From contig CAUYUJ010000865.1 in NCBI GenBank assembly GCA_963575745.1, positions 10,001 through 74,000 of the forward strand: 64,000 nucleotides of DNA. Reading direction: 5' to 3'. Origin of the DNA: Prorocentrum cordatum (lineage: Eukaryota > Sar > Dinophyceae > Prorocentrales > Prorocentraceae). The notes below the pieces were generated by a model. It ran no database searches. It was not told the DNA's origin and saw nothing but the letters and a program-made list of their open reading frames with translations. Every line of letters starts with the position of its first letter. The first letter of the stretch is position 1. Shown here one piece after another: positions 32,255 to 42,750 of the stretch. The position numbers and the translations under genes were made by a program.

Positions 32255-33971
32255 GAGGTGGTCGCAGCTGAGCGTCTGCCTCTCATGGCGGTTGGGGCCA
32301 GCAGGGCAACCGAGCTTACCTCAAAGCTCATCGCCAGCGGCCCGAGGGACATGGGATCGAACGCGTCGCCGAGGTCCACGACCATGCTCCGCTCCGACTG
32401 GAAGTGCCAGCCGAACCGCTCCAAGGACCGCACAACCGCGTCGGCGGGCGAGGCGCAGCGCACCGCCGTGGTGGCCCTGGCGTGCCTGGCCGCTGCCGCC
32501 TCCAGCTTCCGAACGCGTACCCCGAGTGGCAGCTCGGCTGCCTGATGCAGGTCCGCTCTCATTGCCATCGCCTCGGGATGCCCAGGTGCGCCTGCTTGGC
32601 CCATGGGTTCGCCCCACTCGCTAGTGCCGAACACGTGGGCCCCGACCTCGTACTCCTCCGCGCCCTGGGGCATGAGGACAATGCTGGGCCCAGCGGCGTG
32701 CCCCAGGAACCTGGGCTGGTCGCTGACGTCGATGCCGTGGGACTCCACCAGGGCGCCCTCGACGCGGCCGCACACTTGCTGGTGCAAGCCCGCTGCCCTG
32801 GTCTGACTAGGCGCTCGTTGGCCCTGGCTGCGCCCCTCCGACGCGGCCCCCAGTGGCGCGGCCAGCATGACGAGCAGCCAGAGGAGCCAGGTCCGCTGCC
32901 TCTGCAGCCAACTCCCGCTTGCATGCCTGGGCCACCGTCGGCCACTCGCCATGCGCCCTGCCGCACCGCTCGGCTTGGCCTCACACAGTTGCTGGCTGTG
33001 GCTGCCAGGGGCTGCCGCTACCTGCGAGATCGCCATCGTCGCTGCTGATCTCCTCCATGGGGCAGGACTCAGCCCACGGCGCACGCTTGGGGGCCACAGG
33101 GGCCCCCTCGAGCTGCGCCCGCACTGCCTCCACCTGGGCGCGGATGGCTGCCCAGGCCACCTCGAAGTTGCTGGAGCCCCAGGCCTCGGGCAACTTCTCC
33201 AGCTGCATGAGGAGCCCCGGCGCCTGGCTGGCCCCTGCCCACTCGGCAGCACGCTGGCGGCGCAGCGCCTCGGCCTCTTCGCGGGCCGCCTCCTCGAGCA
33301 CCTGGAGCGCGCGGCTCGCCTCCTCAACCTCCGCGTCGAGCTCCGCGAGCTCCTCCTGGGCCTTCTGGAGCTGGGCCTCGACGAGGTTACGCGCCGCCTG
33401 CTTCTGCTCGAGCTCCTGGCGGGCTGCGCGGAGCCGCTTCCCACCCTTGCTGATGGCGATCGCCTCCCTGTGGAGCTGCGCTGCCCGTGGCAGGGAGGAT
33501 GCCCCCTGCTCTGCTGCCGCCTCGTGGGCCCTGACCAGCTCGGCGCGCTTCGCCCCCAGCTGGCTGGCCACGACGTCGGTGAAGCAGCCGTCCACGCCGT
33601 CAGGCGGCTCAGCCTGCAGCGCCTCGAGCTGATCGACGGCCGCCTAGGGCCTCTCGATCGCCGTGGCACCTCCACCGCTGGGCGCCCCACTCGCTGCCGA
33701 CGCCGAGGTCTGCGACTTGGCGGGCGCCTCGCGCGAGGCCGCACTGCGGGCCTGCTTCTGGGCACGGCGCCCCCGTGGCTGATCCACCCATCCGTCCTTG
33801 TCTGCCTTGGGCCTCGCCATTGGCGGGTGACCTTCCCAGCGCCCAGGGCGGGGCCGCGTGCCCGCAGCCAAGGCACGAGGCGCGCCAGTCCCTGTTCCAT
33901 CCTCCGCAGCTGCGCATCCAGTAGGACTTGCCGCGCCTGCTGCTGCCGCCGCCGCACGGGGGCCTCGCCAT
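32255..33971 (-). pseudogene. Retroposon F ORF1 and 5' part of ORF2, frameshifted
   Basis: ORF1 begins MARPPCGGG at 33971. The zinc finger reads YWMRSCGGWNRDWRASCLGC, with Arg replacing the first Cys found in LINE A. A frameshift near 33.83 kb and a TAG at 33644 follow. The coiled coil (32981-33595, from MDGCFTDVVASQL) matches LINE A closely, for example EAWGSSNFEVAWAAIR. ORF2 starts with the hydrophobic TWLLWLLVMLAAPLG and passes straight to VEGALVESHGIDVSDQPRFL, so the endonuclease is missing. FGTSEWG, KLEAAAARHARATTA and FGWHFQSERSMVVDLGD follow with no reverse transcriptase between them. Confidence 0.7.
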
Positions 33972-34114
33972 GGCCACTGCAGAGCTGGCCGAGGGGCCGC
34001 ACCTTCGCGCCGCAAAAGCAGGAAGCACAAACTCGAAGTGCATTGGCCCCAAGCGCGGAGACCCTCGCGCTCAGAGCGCCGCGAACGACTCGCGGTCGTC
34101 GGGTTCTCCATGGC

Positions 34115-34136
34115 CTTGAGCCACAATGTCTACGGA
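34115..34136 (-). other. DinoSL relic, retroposon F
   Basis: Minus-strand spliced leader with two substitutions (CACAATGTC on the plus strand in place of CAAAATGGC). Confidence 0.88.
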
Positions 34137-34848
34137 GTGTGTTATGCGTGTTCTGCCGTGCACCTGCGTATTCTGCCGTGCTCATGTGCTTTCTGCCGTG
34201 TTCTTATGTATCATGTGTGGTCTGCCGTGTTCCTCGTGCTCCTGTGTGTTCTGCCGTGCTCCTGTGTCTGCTGTGTTCCTGTTTGTTCTGCCGTGCGCCC
34301 GTGTGCTCTTTGGGTTATGCCGTGCTTCTGTGTGTTTTGCCGTGCTCCTGCGTGTTCTGCCGTGCTCCCGCCCGTTCTGCCGTGCTTTTGCGTGTTGGGT
34401 TGCCGTGATCCTGCCCATTGTCTGAAGATGTCTCGCGCCAAAAGCTCAGAATTAACACGCAAGGTCTTACATCTGCCTTTTCAACCGTGCACCTATATGT
34501 TCTGCCGTGCTCCTATGTGTGCTGCCGTGCTCCTTTGTGTTCTGCCGCGCTCCTGCTTGTTCTGCCGTATTGCTACTTGGGTTTTTGTGTTTTGTATGTG
34601 TGCTCTGCCGTGTTCCTGCTTGTTCTGCCGTGCTCTGCCGTATTCCCCCACCTCCTGTGTTCTGCCGTGCTCCTGTGTGTTTTGCCGTGCTCCTGTATGT
34701 TATGTGTTCTGTGTCCTGCCGTGCACCTGCGTGTTCTGCCGTGCTCCTGTGTGTTTCACCGTGTTCCCATGCATTCTGCGTGTTCTGCCGTGTTCCTCGT
34801 GTTCCTGTGTTATGCGGTGCTCCTGTGTGTTTTGTCGTGTTCCTGTTT
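34137..34848. repeat. GTTCTGCCGTGCTCCTGTGT minisatellite between units F and E
   Basis: Same 20-bp unit as at 30151-31117, interrupted at about 34384-34490 by TGTTGGGTTGCCGTGATCCTGCC, GATGTCTCGCGCCAAA and following bases, which recur at 36550-36640. Confidence 0.9.
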
Positions 34849-34919
34849 GTTAAAGTTAAAGTTAAAGACGGGGCCTTCAAGGCGTAGGGGGGGGAAGGAA
34901 AAGGAACCGGGGGGCCTCT

Positions 34920-36362
34920 AGGGGCACCGAGCGCCACCCGAGACACGCCCTCCCGAGAGGGGCCGCCTAGGGCCGCCTCTCCCCGCGGGGGCCGCACTGG
35001 GCCTCCACCGCGGCCGCACCGCAAGGCGAGAACATATCTACATACAGAATGCAACTGCCCGCCCCACGCACTACTCTTGGGCCGCGTCGTGCAACGCGCA
35101 CGGGCCAAGAGACCGTCGAGGGGCCGCGCGCGCTCCTCGGCATCTGGACAACCTGCACTGCCGAGGCGGACGCCGAGGGCGCGGGCCTCGGCCCAGTCCA
35201 GGAGTGACTCAACTCCCGACTTCGGCCCCTGGGCCGCATACGCCACCGCCGCCACCGAGAAGTCGTCCAGGAATGACACGAACCCGCACTCCGAGCCCGC
35301 GTGGCCATCGCCCGCCGTGCAGCCGACGGAGTCCGGGACCAGGGGCTCCATGCCGACGGCGTGCTCGATGGCCGAGTCTCCCACGGGCCCCTCCACGATG
35401 TCGTCGCTGCCGGCGCAGCAACCGCCCAGGTGCGGCACGACGTCGTCGGCATACTCGACTGGCCAGCGAATAGACGGCCTCGAAGAGCCAGCATCGCTGG
35501 CATCAGCACTGCCGTCCACGCTGGCACGACCGCTGGCACCACGCTCTGCACTAGCATGTCCCAAGACGGGAGGCAGCGGCGCACGACCTACCCTGTCCGC
35601 AGGAGCCAGGGCCCCGCAGCCCAACGCCTCGACCACCGACTCGGCGGTCGCCACGCAGCTCCGCAGGCTGAGGGGGACGCGCGGCACGGCCCCGCCCCGC
35701 AGCGGCGCGCGCCGCAACCGGCACGGCAACGCGCCTGACCGCCGGCGCGCCCGTGGCCCCGCGGGATGGCAGGGCTCCGCGGCGGGCTCGGCGACGCAGA
35801 CCTCGACAGCGACGTCGCTCTCCCACGCCGCGCCCACGCTCTCCAGCTCGTCCTGCCCCGTCTTGCCCCCGAGCTCCGCCGCCAGGCTCCGCTCGGAGGC
35901 AGAAAGGCCCGAGCCGCCGTCGCCCTCGCCGTCGCCAGTGCTCGGCGCGGGCGAAACCTGCACAGCCCCTGCAGCCAACTGCGCCTCGAGGTCGATCGCC
36001 AGGATCGCACCAGGAGGAAGCAGCTGCGTCGCCTCGGGCACGGGCCGCAGCCGCGCCTGCCCAGGCGGCGGGGCGTGCCGCGCCCAGTTCCCCAAGGCGA
36101 GGTCCCCCAGCGCCTGGAAGCCGTCCTTGACCCCGAGGACCCGCGCGGCCGCGATCGTCTCCCCGAACTTGGGAGCGTGGGCGCCCACGCGGTCGGCGAG
36201 CTGCCAGTGAGCCTCCAGGGAACGCCGGAGGGCAGCCGCACGCCACGCCAGCGCCGCCGCCCGCGACTCCCCGATGGCACGCCGATGCTCCCGCCGCAGC
36301 CGCCGCGCAAGCGCGCGGGCGGAGGCTGCCGCCCAGGCCGCCCCGCATCCAGAATGCCCCAT
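34920..36362 (-). CDS. Retroposon E protein, unrecognised
   Basis: The ATG at 36362 lies 50 bp after the spliced leader. The frame stays open through the 3'UTR and tail to 34467, so the true end is unclear and my lower bound is arbitrary. The N-terminus is Ala/Arg-rich and helical (RALARRLRREHRRAIGES). The middle has acidic and Ser-rich stretches and PVEYADDVVPHLGG. The blocks shared by H, G and C are not obvious here. The conserved GTTGCATTC...TAGAT at about 35030-35056 is read through as coding, so the natural stop has probably been lost. No function assigned. Confidence 0.45.
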
Positions 36363-36411
36363 GGCCGCTAGCGAGCGCGCGCGCCCGAGGGCCTGCCGCC
36401 AGCCAGGCTCG

Positions 36412-36433
36412 CTTGAGCCAAAATGGCTACGGA
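36412..36433 (-). other. DinoSL relic, retroposon E
   Basis: Perfect minus-strand spliced leader. Confidence 0.93.
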
Positions 36434-36560
36434 TGTGTTCCTGCTTGTTCTGCCGTGCTCCCGTGTGTTCTGTGGGTTCTGCCGTGCTCTTGTGAAGGTT
36501 GCCGTGCTCCTGTGTGTTGCGCCGTGCTCACGCGCGTTCTGCACTGTTTCTGCGTGTTGG
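36434..36560. repeat. GTTCTGCCGTGCTCC minisatellite, upstream of unit E
   Basis: About six copies of the 20-bp unit seen in the arrays, ending TGTTGGGTTGTCGTGATCC as at 34.39 kb. Confidence 0.85.
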
Positions 36561-37439
36561 GTTGTCGTGATCCTGCCCATTTCCTGGAGATGTCTCAAGC
36601 GAAACGCTAACTTTTTACACGCATGGTCTTAGCTAAAAGTTTTCGACGTGCCATGTTTTTAAGGATGGCTCAGGCGATATTATGATAGGTGTGTTAAACT
36701 CGCGGTTTTCAGTTCCTGGTGGATGTCTCAAGCGAAATGCTTGTTTGTTTGCAAAGGACGGTGTTGCGAACAACTCGTTTTGGTGAGGATGTCTCGAGAG
36801 AGATGCTAAATTTGAGGGATATCGAGGGCGCTTTGGGGGTCATATTGGGCCTCGTTTGGGGCCGCCTCGATGCTTTCAACACTTGGCCTTGCCAAAGACC
36901 CAACCATATGCAGCTGTGAACACCGCGCATATGAATATCATCTTCGCCCGCGCCCCTCTGGGGCCACGAGCCGCGCGAGGGGCGCGCCGGCGTGCGCGGC
37001 GGGGCACACAACGCGAGCGAAGACGATTGGTCTGTGTGCGAGAGACTGTGAGCGAGTGAGTCTGATCGTGGATGAGTCTGCGCGCGCGTGAGTCCACGGG
37101 CATAGATGCCGACGCCCATGTCGGCACGCCTCTCACGAGGATCACGCCCGCTTCCGCCCCGTTCTTCTTCTTATTCTCCCACTTTGCCCGCGCGCGCCCA
37201 TGTCCCAGGCTGCGGGCGCGGCGCCGCACGGAATCCCCGCGACGCGCGCGGGTCGTCCGCTGCGCGGAGCAGAAAGAGCGAGCAGGCTGGTTCCCGCCCA
37301 GGGTGCACGGCCCGAAAACACCCCCAATACGGCGAATACGACGGAAAAGAAAACACCGACATCGAAAGCCGCCGCCCTGCGAACCCCGCCACTGGGCCGC
37401 CATGCGAATTCCGCCACGGAGACCTTAGGTGGAACTCCC
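36561..37439. other. Spacer with dispersed GATGTCTCAAGCGAAACGC motif
   Basis: Three copies of the motif at about 36.59, 36.72 and 36.79 kb. Bases 36885-36935 recur inverted at about 62.84-62.89 kb (CATATGGTTGGGTC). The rest (36.94-37.43 kb) is GC-rich without a recognisable gene. Confidence 0.5.
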
Positions 37440-38320
37440 CGCGGGAACACGGAACGCTGTACTGGGTGGTGGATGACGCATGCGGGCGGTCCCGCTGGGG
37501 CCTTCGGTGGAGCCCCCTTATGGTGCCACGAAGCACTGTACTGGTTGGTGGATGACGCATGCGGGCGGTCCCACTGGGGCCTTCCTTCGGTGGAGCCCCC
37601 TTATGGAGCCACGAGACGCTCTACTGGTTGGTGGGTAACGCATGCGGGCGGTCCCATTGGGGCCTTCGGTGGAGCTCCCTATGGGGCCATGGAACGCTGT
37701 ACTGGGTGGTGGATGACGCACGCGGGTGGTCCCATTGGAGCCTTCGGTGGAGCTCTATATGGGGTCACGAAGCGCTGTGCTGGGTGGTGGATGACGCATG
37801 CGGGCGGTCCCACTGAGGCCTCCGGTGGAGCTCCCTATGGGGTCACGAAGCGCTGTACTGGGTGGTGGATGTCGCATGCGGGCGGTCCCACTGGGGCATT
37901 TGGTGGAACCCCCTTTATGGAGCCACGAGGCGGCGGACTGGTTTGTGGATGACGCACGCGGGCGGTCCCACTGGAGCGTTCGGTGGAGCTCCCTATGGAG
38001 CCACGAAATGCTGTACTGGGGTGGTGGATGGTGCATGCGGGCGGTCCAACTAGGGCCTTCGGTGGAGCTCCCTATGGGGCCACGAAGCGTTGTGCTGGGT
38101 GGTGGATGACGCATGCGGGCGGTCCCACTGGGGCCTTCGGTGGAGCTCCCTATGCGGCCACGAAGCGCTGCACTGGGTGGTGGATGACGCATGCGGGCTG
38201 TCCCACTGGGGCCTTCGGTGGAGCCATCTATGGCGGCCGCGGAATGCTGTGCTGGGCGGTGGGTGACGCATGCGGGCGGCCCCACTGGAGCCTTCGGTGG
38301 AGATCCTTTTGGTGCCGCGA
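37440..38320 (+). repeat. 78-bp satellite, locus 1 (plus)
   Basis: About 11 copies of a unit containing GGTGGATGACGCATGCGGGC, GGTCCCACTGGGGCCTTCGG and CCCTATGGGGCCACGAAGCG. The period is near 78 bp, a multiple of three, so long Trp/Gly-rich frames appear on both strands. Confidence 0.95.
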
Positions 38321-38460
38321 AATGAGGGGGGAGCGGGAGGAGGAGGAGGGGGAGGAAGAAAAGGGAGCAGGGGGAAGGAAGGAAGGAGGAAGGAAGGAGG
38401 ACAACGCGGGGACCGTCTCTTGAAAACGATAACCCAACGCCACAGGATGGCTGGGAATGA
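38321..38460 (+). repeat. Satellite boundary segment with (GGA)n
   Basis: GGA/GAAGG-rich DNA followed by AACGCGGGGACCGTCTC and AACCCAACGCCACAGGATGG. The reverse complement of this boundary closes the satellite at 60.78-60.88 kb. Confidence 0.75.
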
Positions 38461-38979
38461 TGACAGCACAACGTTACACACCTCATTGTTTTGAGGATGT
38501 CCCGAGCGCATTCGACATGTTTAGAAGGCTGCCTTAAGCCGTCTGGAAGCCTTTTCAACAGCGATTCCAAGACGAGCTTAGAACAGCAGTTTTCAAAACG
38601 ATGCGGTTGTATGTTCTTGATTGTTTGAGGATCTCCCTAGCGAGATCGCTGCTTTCGGCAGTCTCCCAAGCATTATTAGAGCCATCTTGAGGTCCTTTCT
38701 GGCCTCTCATATTTTCATCTTGAAGCGTTCCAAGAACGATTTCAAAACGATGTTGAGAGCATCTCGTTTTGTTGGGGGTGCCCCACGCGAAACGCAAATG
38801 CTCGGCCGTGCTCTTTTTTCCCAGCCCTCCTGCGTTGGGCACTCGTTTTGAATAGAGCACTGCGGTCTCCGTTCTCCTCCTCCCGCCCCCCCCCTCTCTT
38901 CCCTCCTCCTCTCCTCTCTTGCTTGCCTTCTCCTCCTCTCTTCGCTCCTCCTCTTCTCTTCTCTTGCCTTTCACGTCAT
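38461..38979. other. Spacer with further copies of the dispersed 20-bp motif
   Basis: GAGGATGTCCCGAGCG at about 38.49 kb, GGATCTCCCTAGCGAGATCGC at about 38.63 kb, and GGTGCCCCACGCGAAACGC at about 38.78 kb. A CTC-rich tract lies at 38.87-38.96 kb. No gene recognised. Confidence 0.5.
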
Positions 38980-38984
38980 CCCTG

Positions 38985-39675
38985 GCGGGCTGCGATCTGC
39001 GGAACTGTCACCACTTTCGAGGGCTGCTGGTGGGCCCAGCGGAGTGAGGCACCACGGGGACTCAGATTAAACCTCGCCATCCCTGGGGGGGGGGGGGAGG
39101 GCTGCGACCTGTGAAACTGTCGCCACTTTCGAGGCTGCTGGCGGGTCCAGCGGAGTGAGGCACCACGGGGACTCAGATTAGACCTCGCCATCTCTGGGGG
39201 GGGCTGCGATCTGTGAAACTGTCACCACTTTCGAGGGCTGCCGGTGGGTCCAGCGGAGTGAGGCACCGCGGGGACTCAGATTAGACCTCGCCGTCTCTGG
39301 GGGGCTGCGATCTGTGAAACTGTCGCCACTTTCGAGGGCTGCTGGTGGGTCCAGCGGAGTGAGGCACCACGGGGACTCAGATTAGACCTCGCCATCTCTG
39401 GGGGGCTGCGATCTGTGAAACTGTCGCCACTTTCGAGGGTTGCTGGTGGGTCCAGCGGAGTGAGGCACCACGGGGACCCAGATTAGACCTCGCCATCCCT
39501 GTGTGAAACTGTCGCCACTTTCGAGGCTGCTGGTGGGTCCAGCGGAGTGAGGCACCACGGGGACTCAGATTAGACCTCGCCACCCCTGGGCGGCTGCGAT
39601 CTGTGAAACTGTCGCCACTTTCGAGGGCTGCTGGTGGGTGGCCAGCGGAGTGAGGCACCACGGGGACTCAGATTC
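38985..39675 (+). repeat. 100-bp tandem repeat, seven copies
   Basis: Each copy has GGCTGCGATCTGTGAAACTG, CGCCACTTTCGAGG, GGTGGGTCCAGCGGAGTGAG and CACCACGGGGACTCAGATTA. Copies start near 38985, 39100, 39205, 39303, 39404, 39500 (5'-truncated) and 39592. Confidence 0.93.
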
Positions 39676-40014
39676 TGACCACGAGCAATGCTCGCGTGCC
39701 CTTGCTCTGCGGTTCGTGCCACGTGGCGCTGCGACTCGAGCTGGCGGTCGTCCTTCGGACCCGCAGAAACATCTGCTGAGCTCGATGAGCTAGGGGAACT
39801 ACAGGAAAGAAGTGCAGGAAACGGAGGCCGGTCATGCACTCGCCGATACCTCGTTGCTCTGTCATCGTCTTTGCTGTTGCATGATCCTTATCTGGCCTGC
39901 CGGCGCCGCGGCTCGAGCTGGCGGTCGCCCTTCGGGCCCGCGGGAACATCTTCTGAGACAAGTGGACGCCGCCGCCTTACTTGCAGGCAGCGCATTGCAT
40001 TCGCGGACAGCAGC

Positions 40015-40227
40015 ATGGCAGACCGCAGTGAGATCCTCAGTCGCGTGGTGTTGCCAAGCCTGGTGGAGACGCGCGTGATCGACCTGAAGTCCCAATCGCG
40101 CGTGCACTGTACCTGCGTGGCGTTCAGGCACGCGCGTGATGCTGCTCGCTCCGCGTTCAACCAGTACGTCGCCAGTGCAACTTTGGACGATGGACAACCG
40201 ATTGATGATACGCGACCCCGGCCTTGA
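40015..40227 (+). CDS. Possible small gene or exon fragment, unrecognised
   Basis: The ATG at 40015 opens MADRSEILSRVVLPSLVETR, then CTCVAFRHARDAARSAFNQY, ending after 70 codons. Base composition is ordinary, with no repeat. The Leu/Val pattern followed by CxxFRHARDAAR recalls degenerate F-box-type helices, but the match is too weak to name. Upstream, two copies of GAGCTGGCGGTCG(T/C)CCTTCGG lie at 39737 and 39917. An overlapping frame continues to 40429, so a frameshifted longer gene is possible. Confidence 0.25.
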   Translation: MADRSEILSRVVLPSLVETRVIDLKSQSRVHCTCVAFRHARDAARSAFNQYVASATLDDGQPIDDTRPRP

Positions 40228-40429
40228 GTTTCTTTCCCGCGGGCCGCCCGCAGACCTGGCGGCGCGCCTGCGAGCGTTCAGCTCCCGCGCTGAAATGCGC
40301 GGGAAGGAGGCGGAGAAGCTAGCGGGCGAGCTACGCCTCGCTCGTTCCTTGCACTCTAAACAAGTTTTATCATGTGGAACTCTGCGACGACATGGCGCAG
40401 GCAGCGCTGCGGGTTTAGCTCGCACTTGA

Positions 40430-41085
40430 GAAACGCGGCAGTCTTCTGTCTCCTCCCGCCACTTTCATCGTCGTCCTATTCCCCGCCTCACCTTCTCCAT
40501 GCATGCTGCTGCTTCCGCGATGGCCTTTTGCCCCCCCCGCCCTCCATTCCATCCCTCTCCTACCCCTCGTTCCCGTGCCCGTTCTTCTTCGATCCTGGGG
40601 CCTCAAGCCTCGGTCTTTCGATCGCCGTCCTGTGAATCGTGCAACGCATGCGCATCCCATGTAGCTTGCACAGCAAATCGCCGCGTCTACACTGTCGTTG
40701 TTCCTGCTAATGTTGGCATACTCCTCTTGCCATTTGATGCACGTGGGTTGGGTACGTCGCAGGGTAATTTCTGGTCCGCGGTGCTGCCGAGCATCTTCTG
40801 AGGACGTCCCGAGCGAAAACGCCGTCCTCAACGCGAGCGGCAGTAAAGCACCTCCGAAGATATGTCATTGTTGAGAGGATGTCTCAGGCGAAACGACATG
40901 TTTTCACCGTTGAATGTATTTCGCGGCGACCAGTTGTCCGAGGATGTCTCGAGCGAAACGCTCGATGTTGTTGAACGCGATGTCGCGACGATCTCATGTG
41001 TGCGAGGAGGTCTCGAGCAAAATCGCCCTTCCGAGGAACCTGGCCGGACAAGAACGGGAAGCGTCCTTCTGTGTCCTGGGCTTAT
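40430..41085. other. Spacer with a cluster of the dispersed motif
   Basis: The motif occurs at about 40.80 (GACGTCCCGAGCGAAAACGC), 40.88 (GATGTCTCAGGCGAAACGAC), 40.94 (GATGTCTCGAGCGAAACGC) and 41.01 kb. Bases 41035-41085 are the left half of the fold-back insertion site. Confidence 0.5.
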
Positions 41086-41222
41086 AAGCAAGAATCATGA
41101 GGCTGTGGTTCGCAATCTTGAGGTTGTGGTTCCCAGTGGCCCTGTGCTGTGGCCTCCTGCTTATTAGAAGTGAATGTTGCTCCAGGCTCTGAGTTTGACC
41201 GTTTGCTCACATGTACTCCCCC

Positions 41223-41227
<5 letters not shown>

Positions 41228-41299
<72 letters not shown>

Positions 41300-41345
41300 A
41301 GCAGCATCAGCATCAGCAGCACCATCATCACCATCATCGTAATCA
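41228..41345 (+). repeat. (CAT)n microsatellite, left arm of the fold-back
   Basis: CAT and CAG triplets; the inverted counterpart (ATG)n is at about 46392-46530. Confidence 0.93.
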
Positions 41346-42145
41346 TCGTCATCACCATCATCAAAATTATCATCAGCAGAATCACTATCATCATGGTCCT
41401 CTTGCTCTTGCTGGCTGCCGTTCGTCCATCTCCTTCCCGTTTCCATTATTCTATCACTCATATCCCTCCCTCCCTCCCTCTCTCCCTCTCCCTCTTCCTC
41501 TCCCCCGCCTCCCCCGTCCTCCATCCACCACCCCCGCGAGGCGTGGCGAGGAGAGGCGAGGGGAGGAAAGGAACGGGAGGGCAGGACGGGGGACAAGGGA
41601 AGGCAGGGGAGGCGAGGCGAGGAGGGGAGTCGGACGCGAGAGTGGGGTGGAATGGAAGGGAGTGGGAGGGGTGGAGCGGGACGGCAAGGGGAACGGAGGG
41701 AGGGGAGGGAGAGAGGCAGGAAGCATTGGGGAGGTTGCCTGTCCGCGCCCGCGCGCATGCCTGCTCGCCTGCCTGCCCCGAGAGGGCCGTAAGATAGCCC
41801 GTAGCTCCACGATGGGTTTCCGGGGCCTCCTGGGAGTAGGACTCCAGACTCTACTACCCTCGGACCCGGGTTTGCCTAAATATGCCGTCTGAGCGGACGT
41901 CGCCGCCGCCGCCGTCGATCAAACGTCGAGGTGGTCGAACACTGTCGACGATTCTGGCCTCTTCTGGGCCTCCGGAGGCGGCCTCCAGGGGCGACTTCCA
42001 GAGACCTTCGGATGGGGGTCGAGGATCGAGGCTCGAGGATCGAAGCTTCGGGGAGCTGCAAATCCGTTCTGGGCCTCGGCGGGGGCGCCCGCGAATGGAT
42101 ACGCCTCGAGATTCTGGCCAGGAAGCGCCCCAGGACAGGGCCCAG

Positions 42146-42147
42146 GG

Positions 42148-42185
<38 letters not shown>

Positions 42186-42464
42186 CGTCGACCGTCGTCG
42201 TCGGTCGTCGGTCGTCGATCGTCGGTCGTCGGTCGTCCGTGTCGTCGGTCATCCATCGTCGTCGGTCGTCGTCATCGTCTATCGTCGGTCGTCCTCGTCG
42301 GTCGTCGGTCGTCGCCGTCGGTCGCCGCCGGTCGCCGTCGGTCGTCGTCGTTTCGGTCGTCGTCGTCGTCGCGGCGTCGTCGTCGTCCTTGTCCTCGTCC
42401 TCGTACTCGTCCTCGTTCCCTCGTCCTGTCCACCGTCGTGCGTTGTCCGTTGTCGTCGCGTCGT

Positions 42465-42514
<50 letters not shown>

Positions 42515-42627
42515 CGTCGTCGTTCGTCGTCGTCACGTCGCGCGTCGTCGTCGCGTCGTCCGTCATCGTCGTCGTCGTCCATCGTCGTCGTCGTCGCGTC
42601 GTCCGTCGTCGTGTTCGTCATCGCCCT

Positions 42628-42658
<31 letters not shown>

Positions 42659-42662
42659 GTCC
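42146..42662 (+). repeat. (CGT)n microsatellite, left arm
   Basis: CGT triplets with CGGTCGTCG interruptions; the inverted counterpart is 45180-45670. Confidence 0.93.
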
Positions 42663-42686
42663 AGCCGAGGTGACGGAGGGAAAAAC

Positions 42687-42724
42687 GAAAACCGACCACT
42701 TTCGAACGAAAGTGGTCGGTTTTC
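42687..42724. repeat. 18-bp perfect hairpin inside the left arm
   Basis: GAAAACCGACCACTTTCG, two bases, then its exact complement. The right arm keeps the same hairpin at about 45117-45154 with a mismatch. Confidence 0.92.
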
Positions 42725-42750
42725 CCGGCGGCGAGAACTGGCCACCGCGA

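Larger units (their letters stand above)
31118..34136 (-). mobile_element. Retroposon F, internally deleted LINE A derivative
   Basis: A 3.0-kb unit with spliced leader and (TTTAAC)n tail. It keeps ORF1, the hydrophobic N-terminus of ORF2, two linker blocks and the C-terminal cysteine domain of LINE A, but lacks endonuclease, reverse transcriptase, CCHC knuckle and RNase H. About five separate gaps relative to LINE A total roughly 3.6 kb, which accounts for the size difference (6.66 against 3.02 kb). It could only be mobilised in trans. Confidence 0.82.
34849..36433 (-). mobile_element. Retroposon E, SL-headed, (TTTAAC)n-tailed
   Basis: A 1.6-kb minus-strand unit, first (5') in array one. 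Spliced leader at 36433, one long frame, 3'UTR with GTTGCATTCTGTATGTAGAT (nearly the same words in units B and C), GCCTTGAAGGC hairpin and TTTAAC tail at 34849-34883. Confidence 0.82.

Noticed and set aside
41881-42673. Arg/Ser/Val- or Asp/Thr-rich frames in the fold-back arms
   Set aside because: They arise from (CGT)n and appear symmetrically in both arms and in all frames.
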